A stretch of 64,000 nt of DNA from Trochalopteron elliotii (GCA_024734555.1 JANPWX010000639.1:559101-623100); one strand, 5' to 3'; shown: positions 11,978 through 25,900, counted from the first letter of the stretch. Made by a program: numbers and translations. Notes: generated by a model not told the origin, from the sequence alone.

Positions 11978-13800
11978 CACTTCCAAAAGATGCAAGCAGC
12001 ATATACCTGTTATCAGCAATGCAGACTTCTCCTTAAAATGACACCCCTCTACCTGGACTTTATAAAGAGAATGATGACAAAATGAAGGAATGGGAGCCAT
12101 TACTTCATACTTTGCCTTGTCCTGTATTTTTCAAACAAAATTGAATCCCAGAAGTCTTAATTTAGTCCAATATTTACATGAAAACCTGTTTTGGTTTTGT
12201 TCGTTAGAGCAGTCATGGCAGGTGCCAGAATTCACAGCTTTCCCAGCTTTCTGCAGAGCAACTTGGGTTCCCAGTGCTTTGAATGCCAGTGCAGGGCCAT
12301 GCAGGTAGTCCAGCATGACAGCACAGATGGGACATTCCCACTCAAGTCTCTATTCTTCATGTGTCTGTGGCTGACAAACAATTTAAATGATTTGTGAGTT
12401 ATTTCTGGTTATGGGGCCTAGAGTGACTCACACCATGTCTAAATCTGTGCTTGGCAACAGTCAGGAATAAAGCTGAACCATTGCAAGGCTCATTCTTGAA
12501 TGAAAACGGAACAACAGACTCAAATAACATCAAGTATAATAGCAAGAAAGAAAAGTGGATCTAAAAGAAGTGTGAGGGAAGGAGACTTGCCATTATAGGT
12601 GTTCCTTAATTGTAATCCTGGTAAGTTATAACATGGTGCTAAGTTCCAAAATCACTCATCTACTTGTGCGATCCACACATCACAGAAGGTGCAGCATCAT
12701 AGCTGCTACACCAGGAAAAAAAAAAATAAGCTTTTTTTCCTAGTATATCAGTTACTAAAAGTAGTCAGTGGCCATTTGCCACTGCCAGAAAAGATGAAAT
12801 ATTAACTCTCTTTTGCTTAAGCTACAATGCTTTGAACCAAGACACTAACCAGCTTTCTGTGATTGCATGAGTAAAAAAAAGACAGCTGATCTTCCTAAAA
12901 GACGGTGAGGATCATTATCTCTTTCTCAATTTAAATCTGATTTTCTCAGTTTGCTATGGATAAGTCTCAAATGCATCCCATAGCACACAGTCTGGGATTC
13001 TCCCTGCAAGGTCAGGAAAGGCTTGCAGAGGGTGGATAATATAGGCACACTTCTCTGCAAGACAAACCCCAGAAGAGTGAGTCTTAATCTTGCAGTGGGA
13101 TAATGCTTGCCTTGAATATTGAACTTTTCCTTCTGAAACAAGAAAAGCTGTTCACAGAGTTTCTGATCTGAAGGGTCCTTAAATAAAGGTATCTTCTGGC
13201 TTGTTGTTTATTTTTCTTGGCCTCAATACGGCACTTTCACAAAAATGCTCAGGAGTGCCACCTTCGCAACTTAAAGGAGATTAAGAATGTTGTTTCCCAG
13301 GAACAGCAGACTATAAAATATCACCATGGAGAAAACAGAACTACATAAATGCTGTATCTACTAGTACTTAGAGTGTCCTAGTTAAGTCCTTTTCTGGCTC
13401 ATCAATAGATAAAGCCACAGCCTGTGAGTCCTTATCACACTTACCATTATCTGTTTACACTTCCAGAACAGTACTGTCATGGCAGATATATCCTCCACAG
13501 TAAAAGTGGGTGTGAGACCAACTATTCATCCATAGGATTTCACAGTGAAGCTATCTCAGTAACAAAAAGAAAAAAAAAGAGAAGATACGTATTTTCATAC
13601 AGAATAGAAATCCCTGCACCTGCTCCAGTGTCAGTGGCTGCAGCATTCTGGCAGGTGCTGCTTTGCTCAGAAGAGTCAAAATGTCATTGAGTGCTCTTTG
13701 TGATTTCAGACTTTCAATCTGACATAACTCTGAACTTCCTGGGCATTTCTTTGGTGATATTCACCTTTGTCTTGCAACGCTAAAAAAAGGTTAATAAATA

Positions 13801-16800
13801 ATATAGAAAAATCTCTTTTAAATAAGTATGTAACAAGATTTTAAACTCTCACAAACTCTTGCTACTATACAGAGTACCATTTCTGTTCTACTGTATAAAT
13901 AAGGGATCAAGGGAAAGTGCAGTAGATTTATTGAGATGCTCTCTTTGAAGAGGTAAAGAGTAAAACATATTAATGGAATGAGATAAAATACTGCACCTTC
14001 AACTCACAGTACATTTTAGAGAATACTATGTGTGCATCATGTTTAGAGAAAACGTGAAGGATACAAACCAAAAGTAAACCTAAGGAGTGTGTGCACAGAG
14101 CAAAGTGCACCAGAGCCATGAGTGTGAGAAAGCATTGCTTTGACACCTGGTGAAGCAGCATTTACACAAAAGCCTTTTTCCAAGCAAATGCAACAACATC
14201 AAATAACTGAAGGGCAGGGGCCAAGGCCACACACTGGATCCTCACAGGTGTGCAGCTCAGAGTTTACAGGTTTCTCAGCCACACTCATTTACAATGAGGG
14301 CCAAGGGGGGCTTCCAAAGGCAGGTTTTTCTGAATGCTGTTGTATGTTTGGAGCTGAATCTGCTCAGCTTTTCACATGGTGATTGCTTTTGAAATCTCAG
14401 CATTGCACTGGTCCCAGGGCAGAGGGGACCTGTGGTGGCTCCAGGCACTGCAGAGGCCAGTCTCCCAGCACAACTGGGCTGCCTGAGCAGACACAGTGCT
14501 TACACATCCACAGGGCACTGGGTCCAGTGAGGAGCTGCCTTTCTGAAGGGGCCCTGGGAGCAGCAGAAACAAGGCGCTGAAGAACTGGTTCCATAAGTCC
14601 TTGTCTTGCCCTTACCCTCAGCAGGTAAATAGGCCTCTTTGCCCTGCCACATGAGTAAAACACCTTGCAGTCCCCTGGCTAACTCAGCTGGAAGTGAGCT
14701 GTTGGCAGGTCACAGTCTCTTCTTTTTACTCCCACTGTCTTCACCCCCAGGTTTGCTTTCCCAGGGGTGACTGACTCCTGGGCTGGAGAGTGGGAAAAAA
14801 GGCACAGTCCTTGACACTGGGAGATTTACAGCAAGCATGCAGTAAAGAAACACAAATAACTCAGGAGGTATACAAAGGATTTTTCAGGAATGCCATTAAA
14901 TTTGGATTCTGAGGTTCTTTAATAGGACCTAAAGCAACTGGCATTCCATTTCCACACACCTCATGTGTGTTTTGCATTAAGCATTAATCATGATCATTGA
15001 ATATTTAGGCACAAAGAATTCATGTGTTTTCTGACACACATGTTGATGTTGGATGTATAGTTAAGATATTCTAAAGATTAAGTGCTCCCGTTAGTGTTAG
15101 CAATTTAGAAGGCACATAGCTATTTCCTCTCCTCTAAATACGTGATGATGTAACAGCCAAAATAAATACCCCCAAACACAGTCAGGTTGAAGTGCCCATA
15201 ATATCAACGAGAGACAGCTCTTATTTTAGTAAAATACTGCTTATAAGGGTTTGGCTGGATTAGAGAGAAGAAAAAAATGTAAGAGTAGATCCAATATACA
15301 CTCATAAACCGTTGCATAGGAAAAGGGATAACTACAATTTAATTTGAAGAATTTTGCAAAGAGATGTCTTTAAATTAGAATTATTAAATACAAGCAACAT
15401 ATTTACAGTCATATAAACAAATTCATACAAAAAGGCATTATTATAACTTAGTTATTAACACTAATTATATTTATAAAGCTCTGAAACTTTGTCTGCTGTC
15501 TTTAGAGAAACACAATACTAAGTAAAAATCTAAAGTGATGCCTTGGCCCAAAGACATATTCCCTAGCTTGGGCCATCTGGGGCTTTCTCTGTATGAGGGA
15601 AATGCTTGCATGGCACAGGCCCTCCCCCTCAGCGGTGGGAAGAATTCACACCCTTTAAATTTTTCTGCTATGGACCATGACTGGCATCTTTGGAAGAGAA
15701 GTAGGGAGCATGGGAAGAGATTATGGCACCTGGAATGGTGGCCCAGGTGGTACAATACCTCAGCAAACCAATTGCATGCACCCTTCCCCATGCAAGACGA
15801 GGAAATTAGGGAAGTACAGAAGCCATCAAGCCATTTTTCCTCCCTTGCTTCTCAATGTTTTAAGTGATATCTATGGCACAGATGAAAATCTGCACCACAG
15901 AGCTTGGTGGTGCAAAGCAAGAAGGGTGATAGTGGTTATACCAAGTGTGAAAGCAATGGCTGTTATGATTTTGTGGTGGCTTCATCCTGTCAAATAAGGT
16001 GGAACTGTTCCTTGCCAGCCCCAATGAGCACCTTTCAAATAGTTGCATTTTATAAAATAGGAGGGCTTTCAAGAAGTGATTTGAAGAAGGAAATGGAGGG
16101 CACTGACACACATTAATCAGGAGTCAGCATGGAAAGACGCCCTGAGGCAGGACTGGGAAAGCAGAACAAAAGGAACAGTCATGGCAGATCACCAAGGGCA
16201 GGAAAGAACACAGCAGAAATAAAAGCACTGTTTTCAGTAAGGTAAGAAATGCAAAGGGCTTAGGGAGTTCATCCACCTCAGGAGGGGAAAGAAGAGAAGA
16301 CAGCATAGAGATAAAGAGCCAAAGAGACAGGGAATGAATGGTATGAGGTGGTGAGCTTGCTGGAGGGATTTGGAACAGGCCAAGGGACCGTGAGCAAAAT
16401 GGGGTCAGCCCAGAGACTTGGATGTGATAACTGGAGGCAGAAATTAGCAGAGAAATTATTCAAGTGTTGGCAGAGGGAACAGTGGGAGACTATTCCTGTT
16501 GCAGCACTCGGGAAAGGAAGTAATCACCATTTAAAGCAGTCCAGGACAGAGTGAAAAGAGAAAACTTCCACTGAATTATGTCACTTAGCCTTTAAAGAGA
16601 AGGGAAAAAAGAAAACAGCAATTTCAGGGTTAGAAGAGCCCAAATCAAGTACAGAAAGGGGCTCAGGGTAAAAAAGATACACATACACATGGAAAAAGTC
16701 TTAGGAAAGAGAAAGACATATTGAAAGTCAGGAATTCCAGATATACTGGAAAAGGATTATGGGACCTGTGAGACTCTTTCCTCCTCTCTGCCACATAGAT

Positions 16801-18187
16801 GCAGCCCATGTTCTCAGCTGCAGGGGCCTGGGGCCATTGAATGGCTGCACACACATGTGCATTCCCTTCCCACCCCACTCTCTGTAAGGTGCATCTGCAT
16901 CCAACGTTACTGCAGACCTGAGCTGTGGCAGGGGCTCTGTGTCCTAAATGCCCACCAAGGTTACCCAGGAAAGCTGCTAGCCACTGGGAAAACAAAATAC
17001 AGCAAAACTGATCCCAGCATAGTCCCTCAGTTGGCTGGTAACTCTAGGCCATGTCTTCAGCTCATATGAGCTGGCATTGCTCCACAGACACTGCTGGAAA
17101 TGATACTACTTTCAGCAGCGCTGAGTAGCTGACCCTACTGTGTTCCCATTGTTTTCAGGGAAGAGTGTGTGTACCTCTTTTCTGTGAGCAGAGTCTGAGC
17201 TCAGACCCTTCACTGAGAAGCAAACTGAACACTGTGCTAACAAAAGGAACCACCCATCAGTAATTTAGTAATATGAAATTCCTTCTATTTTCTTTTAAAG
17301 TATTTAAAGGTACTAGATACTGGATACTAGACTCTTCATAACCTGCTTGATCTCCCTCCATACCTGCTTTGCATTTCTCCTCCCAGCCAGTTATGAGGTC
17401 TCAACAGTAACAGTGCTCCATTTTTCATTTTCTTTTTTCCTGATTTCAAGACTTACTACTTATTTCAGAAGTAACCTTTTTTGGCATCTTCCTACAGTCA
17501 GATCATTAAACCTGTTTACGCTTTCATTTAAAACATTTCCCTATGTTAAATGAGCAAGATAAATAGTTGTACAATTTCTTCATTTTACAGTGGTTTTGTG
17601 CCACTTTATATCAGTGGAAACACAGGTACACTCTTTCTTTAGGAGTTTGAAAACTAATTAGCTGGTGCACATCTGTTTAAATTTAATTTGAACCTATGAG
17701 CTCCAAACTGAAAGTAAAATTTGTGGGGGGGAATTGGTGTTTTTAAAAGAAAGTGGAACAGCAAAGTTCTCTTTTATTTCTTATTCTCCTATATAATTAT
17801 TAATTCCCCCAGACTTTCATGAAAGTCTTTCTGGAATCTGTTACTTTCATTCCACTCTTTCTGTTTCTTTTATCTTCTTCTCTACAGCTCCTTAGAGCTC
17901 TGTTACACCATACACTCTTTTCCCACTGTGTATTACATTAATCACCCCATCAAATGAACACCCGTAAAATCTAATTCCCCCTTCTAAAAAAAATAGTGAA
18001 GAATTTTAAAAGTCAAAATCCTGTCTAGTTAACAACAAAGCTTGTTTCCAAAGTGATGACTTAGAAGCAGCCCAATAACATTACAGTCAGCTCCTGCAGC
18101 TCCAGCAGTGATTTGGGAGCAATGGGAAGACAAGAAGGTCACTCAAATCCTTGTAAAAGGCAGCTACACAATCAGAAGGAGCACAGT
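13801..18187. other. Unique non-coding sequence, no gene recognised
   Basis: No exon, RNA gene or known repeat is visible. 14960-15480 and 17270-18030 are AT-rich; 14380-14760 is more GC-rich but has few CpGs. Open frames reach 110 codons (15535-15867 plus, 16663-16995 minus) with no recognisable protein similarity. Confidence 0.6.
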
Positions 18188-18605
18188 TGTGTGTGGAATC
18201 CCTTGTGCCCTTAGAGGAATTTCCAGCTGCCTTGCCCTGGAAAAGCGAAGATTAAAGATAACCCTCCCAGGTGTAAAAAAGGCTTCTCCCCCATGGATCC
18301 TTGCAAACATTGTGCAATCTTCTCTCTGGGTTTCGTAAGTCCATCACTCTTCCCATGGTATCCCCTTTCCCTGTTTCCCCATTGGCCTGGTGTCCAATTT
18401 CTGTCTTCCCTATGGTCACTTGCCCCCTGTCCTGCCCCTGTACCACCCACAAACCTGAGACACTATATAACTGAGAAAATTCACATGATGGACCTCTTTT
18501 GGCCTCTGCATTCCCCCTTGGTCACATGGAATAAACACTTGCTGGAATTAATCTGGGGCTAGGAGCCTTCTGCCTCTCTGCTGAGCTAGCCTTGTAACGT
18601 GTGCA
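18188..18605 (+). mobile_element. Possible solo LTR of an endogenous retrovirus
   Basis: The segment has the layout of a retroviral LTR. It begins near a TG (TGTGTGTGG at about 18188). CCAAT-type ATTGG boxes lie at about 18378 and a TATA box (CTATATAAC) at about 18462. An AATAAA polyadenylation signal follows about 65 bases downstream at 18531, then a short U5-like tail ending near a CA at about 18605. No gag, pol or env sequence flanks it, so it would be a solo LTR. I cannot find a clear target-site duplication, the ends are guesses, and no LTR family is recognised with certainty. A chance assembly of promoter-like motifs remains possible. Confidence 0.4.
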
Positions 18606-19348
18606 GATGTGTGAGCTAGATTGCTGCCTGAATTCTTCTCAAGCAATTTCTCACTGGAGAGGCTGACTGGGATCTAGCTGGGCTGTAGCTGCACACTGAA
18701 AAAGACACACAGTTACAGCTGTGGACACAGACTAAGGGGAGAAAGTATGAAGAAAAGGTGCACAGGGGAAGCCTGAATCCCCATTCCTCACCAGGTCTGC
18801 TGAGAAGAGACCAGGCATGTAATGCAGCAAGGCGTTTTCTTTCACTTGGAACAGCAGCAGGTAAAAAGCCTAGCTGCTGTGTCCACAGCACATATTTGCC
18901 CCTACTCCTTCTCCCTCACTAAGGATAAATGAGCAACCTGAAATGTGATTAGAACACTTATCAACAATCAAAAGTACTCCTTGAAACCCATGAGCTGAAA
19001 CAACTCCAGGTCTTTTTGAGTATGGGATGTTCCAGCTGGATTGCCAAGTTCAGGCTGTCTAGCTCTGTGTGAATAAGAACAACCAAGTCTCAGACAGCCT
19101 AAATATCCTCCTATAGAAGCGAACACCCTACTCCCCTGTGGAGAGAGGCTGAACAAAGCTTTCATGACCCTTTCTAACAAAACCAGCCTCTGACTTAGTT
19201 TTTGGCAGATGAGGGAGAAAGGAGGGATCCTTCTCAGTGGGAGGGCTCTGTCGAGGGAACATCAGAAGGACCCACCAGATGGACTCTTGGACTACATCTA
19301 AAGCTTTCTCACATTTCTTTTCCTTCCTCCCCACCCTCCTTCCCCTCA

Positions 19349-19352
<4 letters not shown>
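18606..19352. other. Unique non-coding sequence, nothing recognised
   Basis: This is mixed-composition sequence between the possible LTR and a CA microsatellite. The last part (19320-19350) is a C/T-rich run leading into the CA array. No gene or repeat family is recognised. Confidence 0.55.

Positions 19353-19397
<45 letters not shown>
19353..19397. repeat. (CA)n microsatellite
   Basis: A pure CA array of about 22 units is preceded by a C/T-rich run. It is translated as a threonine/histidine run in the open frames that cross it, which are therefore artefacts of the repeat and not genes. Confidence 0.97.
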
Positions 19398-19399
<2 letters not shown>

Positions 19400-19450
19400 A
19401 GTTTACCTCTTCCCTACTCATCTACAAAGTGTCTGTTCAAAGCACCAGGG

Positions 19451-19777
19451 GCGGTGCTGGATGCCCACACGTGCACAGGAGCAGAGCGGCTGACACTCTG
19501 CACGTGCCGCGCACCGCAGGAAAGGTCCTTGGAGACCGGCGGATGCAGCAGGCACCGGACACATCTTCCTCCCCCAGCCCAGACCCACACTGCCCATTAA
19601 TCCCTTTGGACCAGGCTGCCCTGGGTGCCCTTCAGCCAAGCCTCCTCTAAAGCCTTTTCAGGCACAGCCTGGGTGGAACGGGACCTTGCACGAGTGTGCT
19701 CCTTGCAATAGGCAAGACATCACATGGGCAAGGCACAGAGCTTGCTGTTTCTACAGACCCTCCAATGCCGCCATTTT
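19451..19777. promoter_or_regulatory. Small CpG cluster with two CACGTG E-boxes and a YY1-type site
   Basis: Ten CpG dinucleotides fall within 19451-19557 in an otherwise CpG-poor region. Two palindromic CACGTG E-boxes sit at 19468-19473 and 19501-19506. About 210 bases further on, GCCGCCATTTT at 19767-19777 is the reverse complement of AAAATGGCGGC, the known YY1 consensus, which is most often seen near promoters. No TATA box or obvious transcribed exon can be assigned. The combination suggests an unmethylated regulatory element, perhaps the start of a non-coding transcript; this is inference. Confidence 0.35.
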
Positions 19778-22609
19778 AACGCAGTGAAAATAGTGGAGGG
19801 GAAGGAGAAAGGGGGAGTGGAAGAACAGCTCTGTGCTGATTGCAGTGGAATTTGGAGCTGATTTAATGAGGAAAATTACTCCCGGATCTTAAATTGCTAT
19901 GGCATCCTCCTTGATTGAATGCTGGTATTCCTTTAAGCTTTTAAAGGAACAAATATGATTACAATATGCATTTGATAAGTGAGTATTTCTGTTTCTTTTC
20001 CATGTAATTTACCTTGTTAATCTTTATTCTCTCTCAAAACAAACAATGGTTTGACTCTTCCTCATATTGAGGGCATTAGTTTGCTAACAGGCTGAAAAGC
20101 ATCGGTTCACCATTTTGAGCAGATCTATTTTCTTCAAGCTCTTGGCAAGAGAAACTCCTTTCCTTTAGAAGACAGTGAAGTGTCCTGTCTTGTCTTGTTA
20201 TTCCACTGGGAACAAATAATTCTTTTATGTATGCTTTGATGTTGAAATAAAAGGGGTTTTAAATACCATTTCACTGTACTGGTTATAAAAATGCTGTAAT
20301 TTCCTTGTTATTTGTCTTATTGGAAGTAAGTCAGCGACAAAAGCACAAATACTATATACACAGAAACTTCCTAAATACCCCTTTTATCCACAGTGTTGTG
20401 CTTTATTGAAAGGCTCCAAACCTATTGTCTGTGAATGAAACTCCATTGTTATTGTCTACGTGTTGTTATTCTCACTCCAAGACTGAATGTGGACATACAC
20501 ATTAACGTGGTCACTCTGCAATAAATCACACCCGCACTCAGGCACAAATTTAACAGGAGAGGTTGAATGTGGTGTGGATCTCGTGTTTCCAGTCATGTTT
20601 TGCACCAGAAGCTGTACAAGGCTCCTGTATTTGGCCTTGCCAACACTAATAGTCCTAGAAAGCACCTTGGTTCACAGATACTAACGTCCTGTTTGCGACT
20701 CCAGTGGCACTTGCACAGCAGAGGTCAGTGGACACATGTGTGAACATTTACAAGTCGTGCATTAAATCCCACTTGGATGAAACTGGCGCACAGCATAAAT
20801 TCAGCCCACCGCAGATGTCTTGAGTCATGAGTGCAGCTCATGCCAAGAAAACTGAAGGCTATTAAAAACACCTTTTATGCAAAATTCAAAACACTGAGCC
20901 TTACAATTCACTTGCACTCCTGCAACTGCATTGATTCTTACAAGGCTTCTTCCCACTTAGTCCAGCAGAAGCATGAGGAGTGTCAGACCTTTGTATTTAC
21001 CTTCATTGCAGGGTTGTACGCAGGTGTGCTCAGACCCAATGCAACAGAAAGCACGTTGTTCTCTTACCTCTGTGACACTCTTCTCAGAATGTGTTACCAC
21101 TTCCACTGCCAAAAGCCAGCATGACTCCCCACTGAGACATAAAGTGCATGACATTATGCAAAGGAAGGTAATCAGACTGCTAATTCTTAAATAGATCTTA
21201 ATGAAAGGCAACAAAAAATCAGTGTCAGGAAGAACAATAGCCACAAAAGGAAGAGGAGGATACAACTTTTATTAACTTTTGCTCACAACCACAAAGAGTT
21301 CCTCTTCTATAATCTGGTACTATTCATAGCAAATGGGGTAACTCCTCAGACATTCATGAAACACCATGATATAATTGTACTGTTGACGGTACAAGTCAGT
21401 AAATCTTGGACAAGATTCATGGTGAAATCTCAAATAAATTGTGGTTAAGGATGTGTATTGGTCATGGACTTAAAACAGTCATTGAGAAACAATGACTACC
21501 TTAAAACACAGAAACAGGCCTGCACATGCTGCTGCAAGACTAAACTGTGAGAAATTCAAACACCTCTTTTGCTTTGTTTTACAGCAAAGCTTGTGTCAGA
21601 ATCACCATGGAATTAATTGAAATAATCAATCTCATATCCAGCTCCGTAGAGGGGACAGGAAGGTATGGATGTAAGAAGCTAAAGAGGAGGAGTGGAGAAG
21701 GTAATGTGACTGACTGAAAATATCTCAAAATGCTTTGTTTTGCCTTTGGAAACCACATGCTGAAAAGAAAACTTATAGGCGGTTATGCAGTCCGGGCTGT
21801 AGGGGGCTGTCAAGAAACGTACAGAATCGGCCAGGGCAGACAGTTTAAATCAAATCTGCATTGATCAGTAGACACCAGATCAGTGAATCAAGGTGGAAAG
21901 ACATTTTATTTTTGGACTTTCAAATACTTCTCGATGAAAGACCAAATAATAAAAGCTTAGCTATGTAACAAGTAACTCTGTATTTTACAGGTCTTTAAAC
22001 ATGCTTCATAACGTTTAACTGGTATCGTAAGCCTGGTTTGGGCATTAAGAGTACAACCACTGCACAGCCAATTTTAAACACAAGAACCTGAAATACAGAA
22101 GTCTGACAGATTCTAAATCAGCAACAATGTTTCATTGTCAGGGACCAGGTTTAATAGGTGTCTTTGGTATTCAGTATCCCAATATCTACATGTTGCTTGG
22201 CTTCCCTGAGAGGCTGGGCTGCATCTGAGGCATGTAGACTTCCAAGCTTATGGTAGAGCACAAAATTCTACATTTCCAGGTGCTTTAGCTCACAGAACAA
22301 TACTGTCTCTTCTAGCTCATACAGTTCTTCTCTCCTTTGGGAGGCATCTTCTAATCTGAGAGCAGAAACAATTTGCCTGGTCTCTACCCAGTCTGGGCTG
22401 ACTTTGCCTCAGTATTGCCCTCTAATTTCTTCATTTCCTGCCTGCTAAAGGGAACATCAGATTCCTACAGGCAGCTACCATCATACCACTCAAAAGGTGT
22501 AAATTTGGAATTGGTAACATGTTAGTGCCTGCTAAGTTTCAGTATGGGATGGAGCTGGGGCAGCTTGTCTCCAGTACGGTCCTCTCTCTTCTATTGCTTT
22601 ATCTCTTGG
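19778..22609. other. Unique non-coding sequence, no gene recognised
   Basis: 19800-20330 is AT-rich, repeat-free and could be a conserved non-coding element. The rest shows no exon or repeat I recognise. Open frames are at most 102 codons (20957-21265 minus) and have no known domain. Confidence 0.55.
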
Positions 22610-22922
22610 AGGCCCACAAGAGAGCCAGAGAGGAGCTTTTTACAAAAGCATGTAGTGGCATGAGAAGGGGCAATTTCCCTAAACTCACAGAGGATGGGTC
22701 TAGAATAGATAATGGGAAAAAAATCTTTACTGTGAGGGTGGTGAAACACAGGAACAGGATCTCCAGAAAATCTGTAGATGCCCCTATCTGTGGAAATGTT
22801 CAAAGCCTATTTGGAGATGGTTTTGATCAACCTGGTCTAGTGGAAGGTGTCTCTGCACATGGCAGGGGAGGCTGGCATGGGATGATTTTAAGGTCTCTTC
22901 CAACACAAACCATTCTATGATC
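22610..22922 (+). mobile_element. CR1 LINE 3' end fragment
   Basis: The sequence follows the 3' end of avian CR1. A segment reads GAGGATGGGTCTAGAATAGA, followed by the characteristic CTTTACTGTGAGGGTGGTGA, then GGTCTAGTGGAAGGTGTC with the GCATGGCAGG-like block. It ends with AAGGTCTCTTCCAAC and a terminal CATTCTATGA at 22911-22920. Only the extreme 3' part is present, typical of 5'-truncated CR1 copies. The 133-codon frame crossing it is not a gene. The 5' limit is approximate. Confidence 0.9.
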
Positions 22923-25900
22923 CTTTATTATCCTAAGTGCCTTATATATACATAGCATTAATATGTAGATTAATGTTCATTTGGGGTGCTTGAGATATCT
23001 TCTGATACCTCTGCAGGCACTGCTAACTTCTTATAAAACTTCTATGGGTTTCCAGGTTGAGAAAAGCAGGACAAGATCTGCAGGGAACATGAACTGATGT
23101 AGCTTCCAGTAAAGTGAGGATCAGACCCAGAAACGCAATGCATTTCCTCTGGAAAGGAAAGCCCCCCACCTCTTTCACTATAAATATACCAGACTTGTGT
23201 GCTTTGTTTTGAGCCCAGTTTCCTAAGGAAACAAGGTCTATGCAGTCATGCTGTGTCTGTCTGTTTCTGTTCCCCACTCCTGACTCTCATTAGTTGTCTT
23301 GACCAGATTTGACATTGGGGGCCACAGTCTCCAGTACTTCAAGATTTTGTACCTCACTGACCAAGAGGAGAAAGGTGTTTGTTGTTCTTTATGTCTCCCC
23401 CAAGGGAAAAGCTTTATCATATGCTTTTTCTGAGACTGAATACAGAGGGGAAGAGACCTTGTGAGACAGGTTAGCAGGAAACCAGGTTGTGTTAGTTCCT
23501 TTGCTCCAGGAACTACTTGTTTAGTTTATGATCTCCACAGGAAGTATCCAGGATGACAAATACCATGCAGGCAGTGCCCCAAAATACCTTTTTGAAGCTG
23601 GACATTTCAGTTTTCAAAAGTTACAGATCTTTTTAGAGATCAGAGAGGGTACTCTGTTAGCCTTTGAAGTCTGAAGAACATCTGATATTTCTCTGTCAAC
23701 TACCTCTCCGTCTCTGTGATGTCTTTATCTTCTTGGGGCAAGAAGAATTTGGGGTGCACTGGAGGACCTCCCTTGCCCAGGTCCCCCCTGCCTACACAAA
23801 CCAGGCCTTGCAGATCATGCAGACATTTGCCTCTCTGCAGATTCAGTGGATGGCAGGGGTCCAGTCATGGTAGCAATTTGTATTCACCTGCTCGTGTGCA
23901 TTCAGCACAAATTAGAGGAAAATGAAACCTTAAGGATCCAATAAGAGAGCATTTTATGGCCAGTCTGCATAGAGTGAAAAATGCATACATAAAAATGCAG
24001 AAAGTCTATTCTCAAGAGAGCCTTATTTGTTTTACAGTCCTCCATTAATCATAGCAGAGTATTGTCCTGTGATGTATTTGCATAAAATCATCACTCTTTT
24101 TTTGTGGTGTAATGATGCTGCTTTGTCTGCTGCCTCTGCAGCTATATATAACAAGCACAAAATCCATGCTTAAAGAATGAAACATATATTAACAAGAAAA
24201 AAACAACAACCTATAATTACCTTACAGGTTCCATACAGGATCATATCTCATCTACTTAACAAACATATCACGTAGACTTATCTATATTAAGACAGACATG
24301 ATTATTCATTGCAAAAATGACAGCTATTTTTATGTAAAGTAGAAACCAATGAAGTAAGAAAATGTACTGAGAGATTTTTGGCTACGAGTTTTTGGATTGT
24401 GAGCATGGTATTTACATGGCAGCTGCTTTGCTGGATACTGCCTCACTGATGGCTTGTGGCATTGATTTATTGACATTCCCGAACTAGAAATTAAGGTAGC
24501 CTCAGGGGAGGATATCAACTGACCTGTAAATTGGAACATATGTTTTGGGTTCTTTTGTTGTGCATTTTTGGTTTTTTTTAAACAAGACTTCTGCCACTGA
24601 CTTCAACTTTTTCAAAAAATTCTTCCACATCCCAGACGTATTCAGACCATAACAATAAATTAGGACAATGGATTCATACTGACTTCTGTCAGCAGAAGAT
24701 CTAGCTCTTGTGGCTGATTTTTTTTCCTCTATACAGCATTAGAAAGAAAAGCTACCTTTTCTTTTTCAACAGCTTTTTCCAAAGTCGAGATTAATCTCAA
24801 GTAATGAAATGTGAGGTCCGTGAATACTGAATTCTAGCCTGGGTATTAGCAAGTTGGTGAAAGAGCATTCTCACGAAGCTGTCTGCCACATCTGCTGATG
24901 TTCCACAACAGGAGAGACTCCCCAAAGTCCCTGTCTTGAATTACCCCTACACTAGGTTTCTACCAGTCTGTCAAATTTTATCTGAGTCATTTACCCTCCC
25001 ACTCTGACAGGAGCGTGGGAGCAGCGAACAAAGGGCAGGCATCCACTGGGAACACAGCCAGAGTGAAGACTGACAGGCCACGCTGGGCCCAGATGATCTG
25101 ATACTGCGCTTTCGTAACCAAGTGGTGAGGCAAGGTTGCTGCCTGTCTTTACACTGGCAGAATTCACCCCATGATGGGGCCTGATACTGCAGGGAAATAA
25201 AGTTATGATGATAATTCTGTCATCCAGGCTACTTATGAGGAATCTGCTAGGCATTTTTGAGGCAGAAATGGAATTTCTGGAGCAGCACAAACCTAAAGCC
25301 AGGAGAAAGTTCAAGGCAACCATTCACATTTAGGATAGATTACAGTGGATGTCAGTGCCTGGATGCTAAAATCCAGCCACACTTCAGCCACCACTCATGA
25401 CAGCAAAGGCACTTCATGGTGTGACCAACCCTGATCCCAGCATGGTTTGGCAGGTTCCATGTGAATCCCTCCCAGGCTCCACGCCTCCTCCTGCATGGTC
25501 AGATACCAGTCCTGGTGACTGATAGTGCCCTTACAGCATCGCACCTGTGCCTGCACTGCAGATTTTGGCTTGTGCCTGGTGCTGGCAGCTAATCAACAAC
25601 GTAGGGCCTGTGATATAGCTGAGAAGGACACATATTCTGTGGCAAAACAGAAATGTCACAGCAGCCATTACCCCAGGGAAGAGCTTCACAGTACCTTCAC
25701 ACCAGTTTTTATCCTTGCCTCTGCCCTCATCATCTGGGTAAATTCCTGTACGCTCATACCTACAGGACAACACAGAGAAAACCACCTTTCAGCTTAATTT
25801 TTCCTTTCTAATGAAAAGACAAAACAAATCCTAACCACCCTATTTTCCTTACAATTTTTGCACTAAACCGTTTGCACACATTACAAGGCTGCCTAACTAC

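Larger units (their letters stand above)
8981..13800. other. Unique non-coding sequence, no gene recognised
   Basis: I find no gene or interspersed repeat. The open frames, up to 114 codons at 11106-11450, have no recognisable domain or plausible splice context. The block 9930-10260 is AT-rich and free of repeats and could be a conserved element. Two short perfect palindromes (10403-10424 and 11941-11977) are listed separately. Confidence 0.6.

Noticed and set aside
19202..19650. Two overlapping open frames of 132 and 137 codons
   Set aside because: Both run through the CA microsatellite, which removes stops and gives Thr/His runs. The remainder has no recognisable domain.
22519..22920. 133-codon open frame
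   Set aside because: Most of it lies in the CR1 3' end, which here is mostly untranslated tail. It is not an independent gene.
24130..24160. CTATATATAAC as a promoter TATA box
   Set aside because: It is isolated in AT-rich DNA with no initiator, CpG enrichment or downstream exon.
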